From positions 26,542 through 90,541 of the forward strand of contig RXJQ01000058.1 in NCBI GenBank assembly GCA_003963115.1: DNA of 64,000 nucleotides. The letters run 5' to 3'. The position numbers and the translations under genes are program-made. The notes under the pieces are model-generated. The model worked only from the letters and a program-made list of their open reading frames with translations, was not told the DNA's origin and did no database searches. Source of the stretch: Burkholderiales bacterium (GTDB lineage: Bacteria; Pseudomonadota; Gammaproteobacteria; Burkholderiales; Burkholderiaceae_C). Numbering within the stretch: position 1 is the stretch's first letter; the number at the start of each line of letters is the position of its first letter. Shown piece after piece: positions 19,673-29,567 of the stretch.

Positions 19673-20808
19673 CAGGGCGCATGAGCTGTGCCGATGACGC
19701 CCCCGCGCGCATCCTGTTTTTTGCCGATGCGGCCAGTGTGCACACGCGCCGCTGGGTGGCGGCCGTGGTGGAGCGTGGCGCCGAGGCCGTCGTCATCACG
19801 CGCCAGCCCGCCGAGGTGCCGGGCGCCCGGGAGGTGATCGCCATCGCGCCGGGCAACGACAAGCTCACCTGGTTCAAGGCCTTGCCGCAAGTGCGCCGCG
19901 TGGCTCGCGAGGTGGCCGCGCGTTTCCATCCCAATCTGGTTCATGGCCATTACGTGACCTCGTATGGCCTGTGGGCCGCGATGTGTGGGCTCAAGCTGCC
20001 CACGGTGCTCACGGCCTGGGGCAGCGACATCCTGGTCACGCCGCGCGAAAGCCGCCTGATGCGCTGCGTGGTGGGCTGGTCGCTGCGGCATGCCGATCTC
20101 ATCACGGCCGACTCCATGGACATGCTGGACGCCATCAATGGCTACAGCCCGCAGGCGCCGTGTCACCAGATCCTGTGGGGCGCCGACACCGACAAGTTCG
20201 TGCCGGGCGACCCGGGCGAGGACTTCGATGTCATCAGCCTGCGCAGTTGGGAGCCCAACTACAACATTGATCTCATCCTCGAAGCCTTCTCGCGCTTCTT
20301 GATGCTGCGGCCGCATTCGCATGCCCGCTTGCATCTCCTGGGTGGGGGCAGCATGCAGACGGCGTTGGAGCATCGTGTGCAGGAGCTGCGCTTGCTGCAG
20401 CAGGTGCGCTTCCATGGCCGTGTGGGTGACGTCGAGATGGTCAACGCCATCCAGCGCAGCCGCGTGAGCGTGTCGGTGCCCACCAGTGACGCCACCTCGG
20501 TGTCGGTGCTGGAGTCCATGGCCTGCGGCCTGCCGGTGATCGCCACCGACCTGCCGGCCAACCGCCAATGGATCGACGAGCAAGGCGGCTGGATCGTGCC
20601 GGTGCGCGATGTGGACGCGGTCACGCAGGCCCTGGTGAATGCCTATGACCAACCGGCCCAGGCTGCGCAGATGGGCGAGCACAACCGCAAGCGCATCGAA
20701 CGCGATGCTTCCAGGCGCGGCCAGATGGATGCGATGTGGCAGCTCTATCAAAAGCTGCTGCACCCTGTTACGCCGCGCATCCAGCGTCACCGCGCCTCGG
20801 CGCGTTGA
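19669..20808 (+). CDS. glycosyltransferase family 4
   Basis: 379 residues, two Rossmann domains (GT-B). The N-terminal half has RILFFADAASVHTRRW and VHGHYVTSYG; the C-terminal half has the GT4 donor-site signature VSVLESMACGLPVIATD (about 280-296) with its conserved Glu. It transfers a nucleotide-activated sugar during assembly of the repeat unit. Start overlaps the acyltransferase stop by 4 nt. Confidence 0.9.
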   Translation: MTGRMSCADDAPARILFFADAASVHTRRWVAAVVERGAEAVVITRQPAEVPGAREVIAIAPGNDKLTWFKALPQVRRVAREVAARFHPNLVHGHYVTSYGLWAAMCGLKLPTVLTAWGSDILVTPRESRLMRCVVGWSLRHADLITADSMDMLDAINGYSPQAPCHQILWGADTDKFVPGDPGEDFDVISLRSWEPNYNIDLILEAFSRFLMLRPHSHARLHLLGGGSMQTALEHRVQELRLLQQVRFHGRVGDVEMVNAIQRSRVSVSVPTSDATSVSVLESMACGLPVIATDLPANRQWIDEQGGWIVPVRDVDAVTQALVNAYDQPAQAAQMGEHNRKRIERDASRRGQMDAMWQLYQKLLHPVTPRIQRHRASAR

Positions 20809-20811
20809 GCC

Positions 20812-22020
20812 ATGAGCAGCATGTCGACGAACGCCCGTATCGTGTCGGTGATCGTGCCATGCCGCAATGAGCGCGATTTCATCGAGCCCTTCTGCCGCAG
20901 CGTGGCCGCGCAAGCCGTGCCCGAGGGCTGGACGCTGGAGGTGCTGATCGCCGATGGCCTGAGCGACGACGGCACGCGCGAGCGCCTGGCAGCCTGGTGC
21001 ATGCAGGACAGCCGCTTCGTGATGATCGACAACCCCGGCCGCATCGTGTCTTGCGGCTTGAACCGCTGCATCGAGCAGGCCAGGGGCGAGTTCATCGTGC
21101 GCCTGGATGTGCACACGGTCTACGCCCATGACTACATCGCGCAGTGCCTGGCCACCTGGCAGCGTACCGGTGCCGACAATGTGGGCGGGCCGTGGAAGGC
21201 GCAGGGCAACGAAGGGCCGCAAGGCACGGTGCAGCGCGCGGTGGCCGCGGCCTTCCAGTCCCGGTTGGTAGCGGGTGGTGCCTTGTCGCGTGATCTGGCT
21301 TATGAGGGCGAGGTCGACACGGTCTACCTCGGGTCCTGGCCGCGCCAGACCTTCGAGCGCTTCGGCGGCTTTGACGAGATGCTGGTGCGCAACCAGGACG
21401 ATGAACACAATCTGCGCATCCACAAAGGCGGCGGGCGCATCTGGCAATCGGCCCGCATCCGTTCCACCTATTTCCCGCGTGCCAGCAAGCTGGACGTTTT
21501 CCGGCAGTACCGCCAGTACGGCTACTGGAAGCCTTTCGTGATGAAGAAGCATGGCCAGGCCGCAGCGCTGCGTCACCTGATTCCCGGCCTCTTTGTGGCG
21601 GCCTTGCCGCTCACGCTCACGGCCTGCCTGATGGGCAGTGTGGCGATCACCTTGCTACCCATGGGGGCTTGGCGAACCGCCATGATGTGGCTCACCGGCC
21701 TGGGGGCATCGGGCCTGTTGGCTCTGGTGTTGCTGTATAGCACGGCCGTGTATGCCATCAGCTGGCGCATCGCTGGCGAGAAAGGGCGGGAGCTGTTCAC
21801 GCACCTGCCCGATGTGATTGCGGCCTACCATGTTGGCTATGGCCTGGGCTCGCTGCGCGGCTGGTGGGATGCCATCGTGCGCGGTCGGCCCGACCCGGCG
21901 TTTGGCCGGTTGACGAGACCCCCCCGAGCGCCTTCGGCATTTCCTCCAGGGGGCGCCGCCAGCGGACCGGCAGAGCCGGATCCACGGCGTCCGCTGGACA
22001 AGGGCGAGCGGTCCAACTGA
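20812..22020 (+). CDS. ExoA-like glycosyltransferase family 2, membrane-anchored
   Basis: 402 residues. GT-A domain: [27 protein letters not shown] and [11 protein letters not shown] carry nucleotide-sugar contacts; [13 protein letters not shown] holds the catalytic-base (ED-like) region. C-terminal hydrophobic segments (about 262-330) anchor it in the inner membrane, as in ExoA of succinoglycan synthesis. The last ~35 codons (from about 21915) are not family sequence: they are translated from a GC-rich palindromic dispersed repeat, giving a Pro/Arg/Gly-rich tail. Confidence 0.88.
   Translation: MSSMSTNARIVSVIVPCRNERDFIEPFCRSVAAQAVPEGWTLEVLIADGLSDDGTRERLAAWCMQDSRFVMIDNPGRIVSCGLNRCIEQARGEFIVRLDVHTVYAHDYIAQCLATWQRTGADNVGGPWKAQGNEGPQGTVQRAVAAAFQSRLVAGGALSRDLAYEGEVDTVYLGSWPRQTFERFGGFDEMLVRNQDDEHNLRIHKGGGRIWQSARIRSTYFPRASKLDVFRQYRQYGYWKPFVMKKHGQAAALRHLIPGLFVAALPLTLTACLMGSVAITLLPMGAWRTAMMWLTGLGASGLLALVLLYSTAVYAISWRIAGEKGRELFTHLPDVIAAYHVGYGLGSLRGWWDAIVRGRPDPAFGRLTRPPRAPSAFPPGGAASGPAEPDPRRPLDKGERSN
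21918..22012. repeat. REP-like palindromic element forming the 3' end of the GT2 gene
   Basis: C-run (21919-21925) paired with GGGGG (21949-21953), then a perfect 9-bp inverted repeat CCAGCGGAC (21959-21967) / GTCCGCTGG (21989-21997) enclosing CCGGCAGAGCCGG. From memory, this resembles a repeat that recurs between genes in Comamonadaceae-type genomes; here it supplies coding sequence. Confidence 0.6.
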
Positions 22021-22045
22021 ACCTATTTTTGAAGCGACACTGACC

Positions 22046-23227
22046 ATGACTGCGACCACGGATTCATTGCCCTTCCTGCCCTTCGCCCTGCCCGAAATCG
22101 GCGAGGAAGAGATCGCCGAGGTGGTCGACACCCTGCGCTCCGGCTGGGTGACCACGGGCCCCAAGGCGCGCAAGTTCGAAGAGGCCTTCAGCGCCTACCT
22201 GGGTGATACGAGCCTGCAATCGATCGCGGTGAACTCGGCCACGGCTGGCCTGCACCTGGCGCTCGAAGCACTGGGCATCGGCCCGGGCGACGAAGTCATC
22301 ACGACCACACACACCTTCACGGCCACGGCCGAAGTGGTGCGCTACCTCGGCGCCGACGTCAAGCTGGTTGACATCGATCCCGCCACCCTGAACATTGACC
22401 CGGCCGCCATCGAAGCCGCCATCACGCCGCGTACCAAGGCCATCATGCCGGTGCACTATGCCGGCCTGGCCGTGGACATGGACGCCATCTTCGCCATCGC
22501 CAACAAGCATGGCCTCAAGATCGTGGAAGACGCCGCGCATGCACTGCCCACGACCTACAAGGAGCGCCTCATCGGCACACTGCAAAGTGACGCCGTGGTC
22601 TTCAGCTTCTATGCCAACAAGACCATGACCACCGGCGAGGGCGGCATGCTGGTCACGCGTGATGCGCAACTGGCCGCGCGCGCCAAGGTCATGCGCCTGC
22701 ACGGCATCAACCGCGATGCCTTCGACCGCTTCACGGCCAAGGTGCCCAGCTGGTACTACGAGATCGTGGCACCGGGCTTCAAGTACAACCTTACCGACAT
22801 CGCGGCGGCCTTGGGGCTGCATCAGCTGCAGCGCGTGAGCGGCTTCCAGGTGCGTCGCGAGCAGATTGCCTCGCGCTTCGATGAGGCCTTGGCCGACCTG
22901 CCTCTGATCTTGCCGCCGCGCCCCCAGCATGCGGGAGACCTGCATTCCTGGCACCTCTACGTGGTGCGCCTCAAGGACGAAGCCGGTATCAACCGCGACC
23001 AGCTGATCGACAGCCTGTTTGCCGATGGCATTGGCGTGAGCGTGCACTACATCCCCCTGCACCTGCACCCCTACTGGAAGGAGCGCTACGATCTGCGCGC
23101 CGAACAGTTCCCGCACAGCCAGAAGGCCTACGAGCGCATGCTGACCTTGCCGCTCTACACCCGCATGAGCGATGACGATGTCGAGCGTGTGATCAAGGCC
23201 GTGCGCAAGGCCTTTGGCCGGGCCTGA
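22046..23227 (+). CDS. DegT/DnrJ/EryC1/StrS-family sugar aminotransferase
   Basis: 393 residues, full length. PLP-dependent enzyme that aminates a nucleotide-linked keto-sugar. The PLP lysine is Lys192 in [22 protein letters not shown] (about 160-168) holds the Asp that contacts the PLP ring nitrogen, and [12 protein letters not shown] is the cofactor phosphate region. No matching nucleotide-sugar 4,6-dehydratase lies in the window, so the substrate must be made elsewhere. It shows the glycan contains an amino sugar. Confidence 0.93.
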   Translation: MTATTDSLPFLPFALPEIGEEEIAEVVDTLRSGWVTTGPKARKFEEAFSAYLGDTSLQSIAVNSATAGLHLALEALGIGPGDEVITTTHTFTATAEVVRYLGADVKLVDIDPATLNIDPAAIEAAITPRTKAIMPVHYAGLAVDMDAIFAIANKHGLKIVEDAAHALPTTYKERLIGTLQSDAVVFSFYANKTMTTGEGGMLVTRDAQLAARAKVMRLHGINRDAFDRFTAKVPSWYYEIVAPGFKYNLTDIAAALGLHQLQRVSGFQVRREQIASRFDEALADLPLILPPRPQHAGDLHSWHLYVVRLKDEAGINRDQLIDSLFADGIGVSVHYIPLHLHPYWKERYDLRAEQFPHSQKAYERMLTLPLYTRMSDDDVERVIKAVRKAFGRA

Positions 23228-23240
23228 TCAACAAGGCAAG

Positions 23241-23837
23241 ATGAGCAAGCGGCTGTTCGATCTGGTGCTCTCCACGCTGGGCCTGCTGGTGCTGGCGCCG
23301 CTGCTGTTGCTCATGGCGCTGGCCATCAAGCTCGATTCCAGCGGGCCGGTGTTCTTCAGGCAGGAGCGCGTGGGCCGTTTCGGCCAGCCCTTTCGCATCC
23401 ACAAGTTCCGCACCATGCGGCACGACCCGGCCGGCAAGGGGCCGCAGATCACCGTGGGGGCCGACAGCCGCATCACCCGTGTGGGCGGCTTCCTGCGCCG
23501 CACCAAGCTCGATGAGCTGCCGCAATTGATCGATGTGTGGGTGGGGTCGATGAGCCTGGTGGGGCCGCGCCCCGAGGTGCCGCGCTATGTGGCGCACTAC
23601 CCGGTGGCCCTGCGCGAGAAGGTGCTGTCGGTGCGCCCGGGCATCACCGACATCGCGTCCATCGAGTACCGCGATGAAAGCACCGTGCTGGCACGCGCAA
23701 CGGACCCCGAATATGCCTACATCCATGAGGTGATGCCGCACAAACTGGCCCTGGCCGCCAGCTATGTGGACCAGGCCTCGGTGTGGATGGATGTGCGCCT
23801 GATCTGGCGCACGGTCATGGTGATCGTGCGAGGATGA
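23241..23837 (+). CDS. initiating sugar-phosphate transferase (polyprenol-P, WbaP/PglC type)
   Basis: 198 residues, the short PglC-like form: one N-terminal membrane hairpin (about 6-28) and a cytoplasmic catalytic domain. Conserved blocks FRQERVG, FRIHKFRTM, TKLDELPQLIDV and MSLVGPRPE are all present. It transfers a sugar-1-phosphate to undecaprenyl phosphate, starting glycan assembly. AAGGCA precedes the chosen ATG; it follows the aminotransferase by 13 nt. Confidence 0.93.
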   Translation: MSKRLFDLVLSTLGLLVLAPLLLLMALAIKLDSSGPVFFRQERVGRFGQPFRIHKFRTMRHDPAGKGPQITVGADSRITRVGGFLRRTKLDELPQLIDVWVGSMSLVGPRPEVPRYVAHYPVALREKVLSVRPGITDIASIEYRDESTVLARATDPEYAYIHEVMPHKLALAASYVDQASVWMDVRLIWRTVMVIVRG

Positions 23838-23863
23838 GGCCTGCCGAGCGTGGGCTGCGGCTT

Positions 23864-24664
23864 TCAGGCGCGGCGGCGTGCAGCGCCCAACAGGCCGACG
23901 AGACCCAGGCCCATCAAGACCCATGTGGATGGCTCGGGCACCGGGTGCACGTTGTCAGTGGCCCACAGGTAGGTTTGTGTGCTCAGTGAGCCGAAATCCG
24001 ACATGCCGTCGAGGGTCAGTCGCGCCAGAGACTGCATGCCCAGTGACTGGACGAAGACCGTTCTGCCTTGATCCGTCAAATGCAGGCCTGTTGCCGTTGC
24101 GCTCAGCATGTGCTCGTAATTGGGTTGGCCGACGGCGTCGCACATGCCGATACCGGGGCAGCCGTAAATGCTGCTGCTGATGGTGTCGACCGTCCACAGC
24201 GCCGTGTTCGTCAGCGTGCCGACCCCATTGGCACCGATCACGGTGCCGGAGATGACCTTGGTGCCAAAGTTCAAGGACAGGTCGGTGATGGTCAAGGTGC
24301 CGCCAGAGCTGATGCTCTTGATGGCCGGTGCGGTCAATGTCATGCCACCAGCGGCGTGGGTGGCATAGATGGCCATCGTGTTGACATCCATGTCGACGGA
24401 CACCGCCGGTGCGCTCATGCTCACCTGGCTGTAGTAGCCATCTGTGTCCTTGGTGGCCTGGACAGTGCCCGAGCCCCAGCTCCCGACGGCGATGCGCATG
24501 GTGTCCAGGGCGACATTGGCATCGACGCTCAGGTCGAGCGTGCTTGTACCGCCATAGACCAACCCCAGGTAAGAGGGAAGGGCCTGCGCCGTGGCGGCAG
24601 AGGCCATCAAGGCCGAGGACAAGGCGACGACCGCACCAACGTGGGCAGGCATGCTCAGATTCAT
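23864..24664 (-). CDS. PEP-CTERM sorting domain-containing exported protein
   Basis: 266 residues. Signal peptide ends at about Ala-Thr-Ala-Gln. The body is Ser/Thr/Gly-rich and beta-strand-like with no catalytic motif. The C-terminal 25 residues are a textbook PEP-CTERM signal: VPEPSTW, a hydrophobic helix and ARRRA. Such proteins are cut and anchored or released by exosortase, usually in strains that make exopolysaccharide. AGGAG sits 6 nt before the ATG. It is convergent with the glycan operon. No exosortase gene is in the window. Confidence 0.85.
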   Translation of the reverse strand: MNLSMPAHVGAVVALSSALMASAATAQALPSYLGLVYGGTSTLDLSVDANVALDTMRIAVGSWGSGTVQATKDTDGYYSQVSMSAPAVSVDMDVNTMAIYATHAAGGMTLTAPAIKSISSGGTLTITDLSLNFGTKVISGTVIGANGVGTLTNTALWTVDTISSSIYGCPGIGMCDAVGQPNYEHMLSATATGLHLTDQGRTVFVQSLGMQSLARLTLDGMSDFGSLSTQTYLWATDNVHPVPEPSTWVLMGLGLVGLLGAARRRA

Positions 24665-24880
24665 GTTTCGCTCCTGGATTTCTGATGTGATGGGTGTTGA
24701 CGTGCAAGTCACTTTTTCGTCAGGCAGGCTAGGCGTCGCAAGGGACATCGTCAACCACATGAACGCGGTGTGTTGCATGCTGTTCCTTGTGGGTTGTTCA
24801 CCTTTTGTTTCGAATCTGTTGCCCTCGTGGTTTTGCCCTGATGATGTCCGCATTCGGAAAATGCGAATTTGCCTGAACCA
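24665..24880. other. divergent intergenic region with a small inverted repeat
   Basis: 216 nt between the PEP-CTERM gene and the acyl-CoA dehydrogenase gene. ATTCG (24852-24856) and CGAAT (24864-24868) form a short inverted repeat just before the latter's start; overlapping it, CGCATT/AATGCG pairs too. Possible operator, weak. Confidence 0.25.
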
Positions 24881-27466
24881 ATGACCCACCCCCCAGGCGC
24901 CTACCTCCCCGCCATCAAAGAGCGCGGCCCCACGGCCGACGCCCAGCGCCTGCGCGAGTCCGTCGCTGATTGGTCCGCCGCGCTGGCCGCCGTCAGCGAC
25001 CTGCCCTCCTCGGTCAGGCAGGACGTGGTCGACGCGCTGGAGCTGGCCCAGCGCTTCAATGCCGAGGTCGTGCGGCCCATGGCCTTGCAGCTGGACCGCC
25101 AATCGCTGGACGATCCCGACTTCATCCCGCATGAACTGGTTCGCATCGCTGGCGAGTGGGGCCTGTTCACGCTGTGGCTGCCCTCGCTGTTTGGCGGCAA
25201 GGGCTGGAACTTCCTGTCGCTGTATGCCTTCCTCGAAGAGGTGGCCTCGGCCTGTGCCGGCGTGAGCGCCATGATCGGCGCGCACTACATGGGCCTGGCC
25301 ACCTTGACGGCCAGCTGGAACCTGCCGCTGGCCGTGCGCGTGTTGGACGATGTGTGTGCGGGTGAACGCATGGGTCAGCCTCGTCTCGTGAGCCTGGCGC
25401 TTCATGAGCCTCATGCAGGTACTGATACGTCAGAGACCCAGCTGCTCGATCAGGCCGAGCTGGGCACACAGGCCGTGGCCCAGGCCGATGGCAGCTATGT
25501 GCTGCAAGGCCGCAAGACTTACATCTCCAACGGGCATGTGGCGGCCTGGCACATGGTGGTGGCCTATGAAGACCTGAAACGGCCGTCCGACACCATGGTG
25601 ATCATGGCGGTGCGCGCCGACACACCCGGCCTGCAAATGGGCGAGCTGGTCGACAAGGTCGGGCAGAAGGCCTGCGTGGCCTCCGAGCTGGTGTTTGATC
25701 AATGCCGTGTGCCCGCAGACTGCGTGGCCATTGACCGCTCACGCGCCAAGGGCCTGCAACGCCCTTATCGCGACGTGGTGCAGACCCTGCTCGACTACAT
25801 CGCCTCGTGCACCCGCGCGGGCGTGGGCGCGTTCGCCGCGGGCACAGCGCGTGGGGCCTTCGAAGCGGCACGCGACTATGCCGCGCGCAAGGTGCTGCCG
25901 GCGGGCCGCCTGATCGAGCAGCAATGGGCGCAGACCACCTTGGCCGAGATGGGCAAGAACGCCAAGCTGGCACGGCAGGCTTACCTCGAATCGGCGCTGG
26001 CCAATGGCATGGGCGGCCTGTTTCGCATGATGTTCTTCAGGCCATTGTATTGGGCAGACAAGCTCGCGCCAGCCAGCGTGTGGCGCTTCGTGGCCCGCCG
26101 CTTCATGCGTTCGCCCGATGCCACGCATTGGTTCCAGGAGCGCTTCCTGGACCAGCAGCCCAAGGAATGGCAGCGCCTGACATCCGGCCTGGCTTCGATG
26201 GCCAAGTTTGCCGGCAGCGAACTCGCCATGACGAACGCTGGCCTGGCGCTGGACCTGATTGGCGCCGACGGCTTGCGCCATGAGGCGGGGATCGACAAGC
26301 GCTGGCGCGATGCCAAGGTGTTGCAGCTCTATGAAGGCACGGACCAGCTCAACCGGCTCAACCTCTTCAAGTGCCGGCTGCGCCCTGATGACAGTGTGCG
26401 GGTGTTCGAGCGCGAAGCCGAGGTCTGGGGCCTGCCCGAGCCCGCCATGAACTGGCCCGATGGCGATGGGCATGACTGGCTGGCTGTGGCGCACCAGTTG
26501 GCGAACACGCAGTTGCCAAAGGTCGATGGCCTGCAGGCGTTGGACCTGATGCATGGTCTGGGATGGGGGCATCTTCCTTCGGTGGGTGAGCTGTGCCGCG
26601 TGCTGGAAGTGCTGTCCGCCGTGGATGCCGGCGCAGCCGTGGCGGTCTATGCCAGCACCGCCGCCCACATGGCCTTGAAGGCCGCGGGCCCATCCGAAGA
26701 AGAGCGGGCCCTGAAGCAGGCCCTGGCTCAGGATCTGGCCGGCGAATGGCTGGCCTGGCCGGCCTTCCACGATCTCCACGACCAGCTCTGGCCTGCCGTG
26801 GACCCGCAAGGTTATCTGCGTGGTCAGGTCGACATGGTGCTGCTGGGCACGCAGGCGCGCTGGGCGGTGCTGCCGGTCCAGGGCCGTGATCAGAAGACCA
26901 TGCAACTGGCGGTGGTCGATCTGGCTCACCCGGCGGTCATCCGTGGCGAGGCCATCCGCACATTGGGGCTCGCCACCGGTGGTATCAACGATGTGGAGTT
27001 CGGGGGCGTGCCCTGCACGGTGCTGGGGCGGCTGGGCGTGGGCTTGTTCAGGCGCTTGTCGGCCGAGTTGGCTCCGGCTGTCATGGCCATGCAATGCGGT
27101 TTGTCTCGGGTCAGCCTGAGCACGGCCATGGGCCATGCGGCCTCGCGCCAACAAGGTGGTGGCAGCCTGCTGGGCTGGGGCGAGGTGCGGCGCCTGCTGT
27201 CAGGCATGCAAGAGCGGCTCAGCGTGATGCAAGGGCTGTTGTTGTCGTCCCTGTCAGGTCAGGCGTCTGGCACCGATGCGCTCTACAAGGCCTTGCATGT
27301 CGGGCAACTGGCCACGGCCTTGACGGTGGACGGTGTGCAGATCATGGGCGCAGATGGCTACAAGCGCCATGCCGCGCAAGCACAGCGCATGCAGAACGCG
27401 CGCCAACTGCAATGCCTGTTGGGTGGGGTGAGCTGGCGCCGTCAATGGTTGCTGGAGCAGGTGTGA
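24881..27466 (+). CDS. double-length acyl-CoA dehydrogenase family protein
   Basis: 861 residues, against 380-600 for usual acyl-CoA dehydrogenases. Residues ~45-500 form a complete domain: FAD/substrate segments VSLALHEPHAGTDTS and GRKTYISNGHVA, and catalytic Glu485 in LQLYEGTDQLNRL. Residues ~520-861 look like a second, degenerate dehydrogenase unit: MVLLGTQARWAVLPVQ resembles the middle domain and ALTVDGVQIMGADGYKR resembles the GGxGY C-terminal helix, without its own catalytic Glu. FAD-dependent alpha,beta-oxidation of an acyl-CoA is expected; chain length unknown. No clear ribosome site; a TTG at 24869 is also possible. Confidence 0.82.
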   Translation: MTHPPGAYLPAIKERGPTADAQRLRESVADWSAALAAVSDLPSSVRQDVVDALELAQRFNAEVVRPMALQLDRQSLDDPDFIPHELVRIAGEWGLFTLWLPSLFGGKGWNFLSLYAFLEEVASACAGVSAMIGAHYMGLATLTASWNLPLAVRVLDDVCAGERMGQPRLVSLALHEPHAGTDTSETQLLDQAELGTQAVAQADGSYVLQGRKTYISNGHVAAWHMVVAYEDLKRPSDTMVIMAVRADTPGLQMGELVDKVGQKACVASELVFDQCRVPADCVAIDRSRAKGLQRPYRDVVQTLLDYIASCTRAGVGAFAAGTARGAFEAARDYAARKVLPAGRLIEQQWAQTTLAEMGKNAKLARQAYLESALANGMGGLFRMMFFRPLYWADKLAPASVWRFVARRFMRSPDATHWFQERFLDQQPKEWQRLTSGLASMAKFAGSELAMTNAGLALDLIGADGLRHEAGIDKRWRDAKVLQLYEGTDQLNRLNLFKCRLRPDDSVRVFEREAEVWGLPEPAMNWPDGDGHDWLAVAHQLANTQLPKVDGLQALDLMHGLGWGHLPSVGELCRVLEVLSAVDAGAAVAVYASTAAHMALKAAGPSEEERALKQALAQDLAGEWLAWPAFHDLHDQLWPAVDPQGYLRGQVDMVLLGTQARWAVLPVQGRDQKTMQLAVVDLAHPAVIRGEAIRTLGLATGGINDVEFGGVPCTVLGRLGVGLFRRLSAELAPAVMAMQCGLSRVSLSTAMGHAASRQQGGGSLLGWGEVRRLLSGMQERLSVMQGLLLSSLSGQASGTDALYKALHVGQLATALTVDGVQIMGADGYKRHAAQAQRMQNARQLQCLLGGVSWRRQWLLEQV

Positions 27467-27484
27467 CCGCAAGCAACGGCCAAC

Positions 27485-27952
27485 TCAGATTGCTGCGTCA
27501 GACAGCTTGAGCAGGAGCCGGTGCAGATCGGCCTGTTCCTTGCTGTCGAGCATCTGCGTGACGGCCTTGTCCTGAGCTTGCACGGCCGCGGTGATCTTGA
27601 CCAGATCGGCCTTGCCTTTCTCGGTCAATGCCAGGCTGAAGGCGCGGCGGTCTTCAGGTGCGGGCAGGCGCTGCATATAGCCCAGCTCTTCCAGTGCATC
27701 GACCAGGATGACGGCGCCCGAGCGGGCAATGCCCATGATCTTGGCCAGTTGCGTGAGCTTGAGCCCCGGGTTGAGCGAGACGATGACCATGGCCGAGAAA
27801 CGGGGCGGCGTGATGCCCCAGGGCTCCATGGCCATGATGAAGGTTTCGTACATCCTGATCTGGGCGCGCCTGACCGCGTAGCCGACCAGGGAATCCAGCA
27901 CACCGTATTGGATGCCCGGTACGTGGGCAACGAAAAGTTCCGAATCGCTCAT
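27485..27952 (-). CDS. MarR-family transcriptional regulator
   Basis: 155 residues. Winged helix-turn-helix: PGLKLTQLAKIMGIARSGAVILVDALEELGYMQRL (about 63-97, quoted only as region) with the wing APEDRRAFSLALTEKG, whose Asp-Arg-Arg is the MarR signature. It probably represses a nearby operon until a small, often aromatic or acyl-CoA, ligand binds. It is convergent with the acyl-CoA dehydrogenase gene (19-nt gap), the likeliest functional partner. Confidence 0.85.
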   Translation of the reverse strand: MSDSELFVAHVPGIQYGVLDSLVGYAVRRAQIRMYETFIMAMEPWGITPPRFSAMVIVSLNPGLKLTQLAKIMGIARSGAVILVDALEELGYMQRLPAPEDRRAFSLALTEKGKADLVKITAAVQAQDKAVTQMLDSKEQADLHRLLLKLSDAAI

Positions 27953-28061
27953 TGTTCTGGTGCTGGGGGAGGACACTGTTCCAGTGGGCCATTGTATTGA
28001 TGGCGGCAAAGCGAAGTCGTGCGACCAAGGTCACGCCAGGGGAGATTTTCTGTTATGGAGA

Positions 28062-29447
28062 TTAACAGGCCACGATGTTGACGGCCAGTCCCCCGCGGGC
28101 GGTTTCCTTGTATTTCTCCTTCATGTCCGCGCCTGTTTCACGCATGGTCTGGATGACCTTGTCCAGGCTGACGCGGTGGGTGCCGTCGCCATGCAGGGCG
28201 AGGCGGGCCGCATTGATGGCCTTCACGGCAGCGATCGCATTGCGTTCAATGCAGGGGATCTGGACCAGGCCGCCGACCGGGTCGCACGTGAGCCCCAGGT
28301 GGTGTTCCATGCCGATCTCGGCGGCGTTCTCGACCTGGGCGGGCGTGCCCCCAAGGACAGCGCACAAGCCAGCAGCGGCCATCGAGCAGGCCACGCCCAC
28401 TTCACCCTGGCAGCCCACCTCGGCACCGGAGATGGAGGCGTTCTCCTTGTAAAGCAGGCCGATGGCGCCGGCCGTGAGCAGAAAGTCCATCACACCCCGG
28501 TCAGAGGCGTCGGGCACGAAATGGCGGTAGTAGTGCAGCACCGCAGGCACGATGCCGGCGGCGCCATTGGTGGGGGCCGTCACCACGCGGCCGCCAGCGG
28601 CATTCTCTTCATTGACGGCGAGCGCGTAGAGGTTGACCCAGTCCATGACATGCAGCGGGTCTTTGGGCGAGGCCACAGACACCAGGCGCTGGTAAAGCCC
28701 GGGCGCGCGGCGGTTCACTTTGAAGCCGCCGGGCAGCACGCCGCCGTGGGTGCAGCCGCGCTGCACGCAGGCTTGCATGGCCGACCAGATGTGCAGCAGA
28801 CCATGGTCGATGGCCTTGTCGCCACGCCAGTGGCGTTCGTTACGGCGCATCAACTCGGCGATGCCGATGCCATGCAAGGCCGTCAGCTCCAGCAGTTCGG
28901 CTGCACTGTGGAAGGGCAGGGGCAGCACGTCGGCCACGGGCGCGATGGTGGGCTGGCGATCGGTGTTGTCGGCGACCTCCTGGCTCAGCACGAAGCCGCC
29001 GCCCACCGAGTAGTAGGTGCCTTCGAGCAGCGCGTGCCCGGCATCGTCCAGCGCCGTGAAGCGCAGCGCGTTGGGGTGGAAGGGCAGCGACTCGCCCATG
29101 CGAAAACGCAGGTCGCGGGCGATGTCGAAGGGGATGTCGCGCAGATCCAGCAGGCGCAGCCGCGCTTGCGTGCGAACCTGTTGCAGCAAGGGCTCGATGT
29201 CGTCGATGGGGACGGCGTCGGGCTCATGGCCCATCAGGCCAAGGATCACGGCTTTGTCGCTGCCATGGCCTTTGCCGGTGGCGCCCAATGAGCCGAAGAG
29301 ATCGATCACCACGCGCTGCGTGGCATCGAGCAGCGAACCTGACTGCAAACGCAGCGCAAAGAGCCTGGCTGCCCGCATCGGGCCGACCGTGTGTGAACTC
29401 GATGGGCCGATGCCCACCTTGAACAGATCGAATACCGAGACAGCCAT
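28062..29447 (-). CDS. sdaA: L-serine ammonia-lyase (iron-sulfur type)
   Basis: 461 residues, the single-chain form with fused beta and alpha domains. Converts L-serine to pyruvate and ammonia using an oxygen-sensitive [4Fe-4S] cluster. The N-terminus [21 protein letters not shown] is diagnostic. Cluster Cys candidates lie in [26 protein letters not shown] and [15 protein letters not shown]. Monocistronic in appearance. Confidence 0.96.
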   Translation of the reverse strand: MAVSVFDLFKVGIGPSSSHTVGPMRAARLFALRLQSGSLLDATQRVVIDLFGSLGATGKGHGSDKAVILGLMGHEPDAVPIDDIEPLLQQVRTQARLRLLDLRDIPFDIARDLRFRMGESLPFHPNALRFTALDDAGHALLEGTYYSVGGGFVLSQEVADNTDRQPTIAPVADVLPLPFHSAAELLELTALHGIGIAELMRRNERHWRGDKAIDHGLLHIWSAMQACVQRGCTHGGVLPGGFKVNRRAPGLYQRLVSVASPKDPLHVMDWVNLYALAVNEENAAGGRVVTAPTNGAAGIVPAVLHYYRHFVPDASDRGVMDFLLTAGAIGLLYKENASISGAEVGCQGEVGVACSMAAAGLCAVLGGTPAQVENAAEIGMEHHLGLTCDPVGGLVQIPCIERNAIAAVKAINAARLALHGDGTHRVSLDKVIQTMRETGADMKEKYKETARGGLAVNIVAC

Positions 29448-29567
29448 GTGGCCCCCGTCTGTGTCAGACCATCTTCGCGCCGATGCGCGTGAGGCAGCAA
29501 GACGGGGTTCGCCCTAGTGAACGCGCAGCGATGTGGCGAAATGCACGTTGGCGATCAGTATGCGCGA

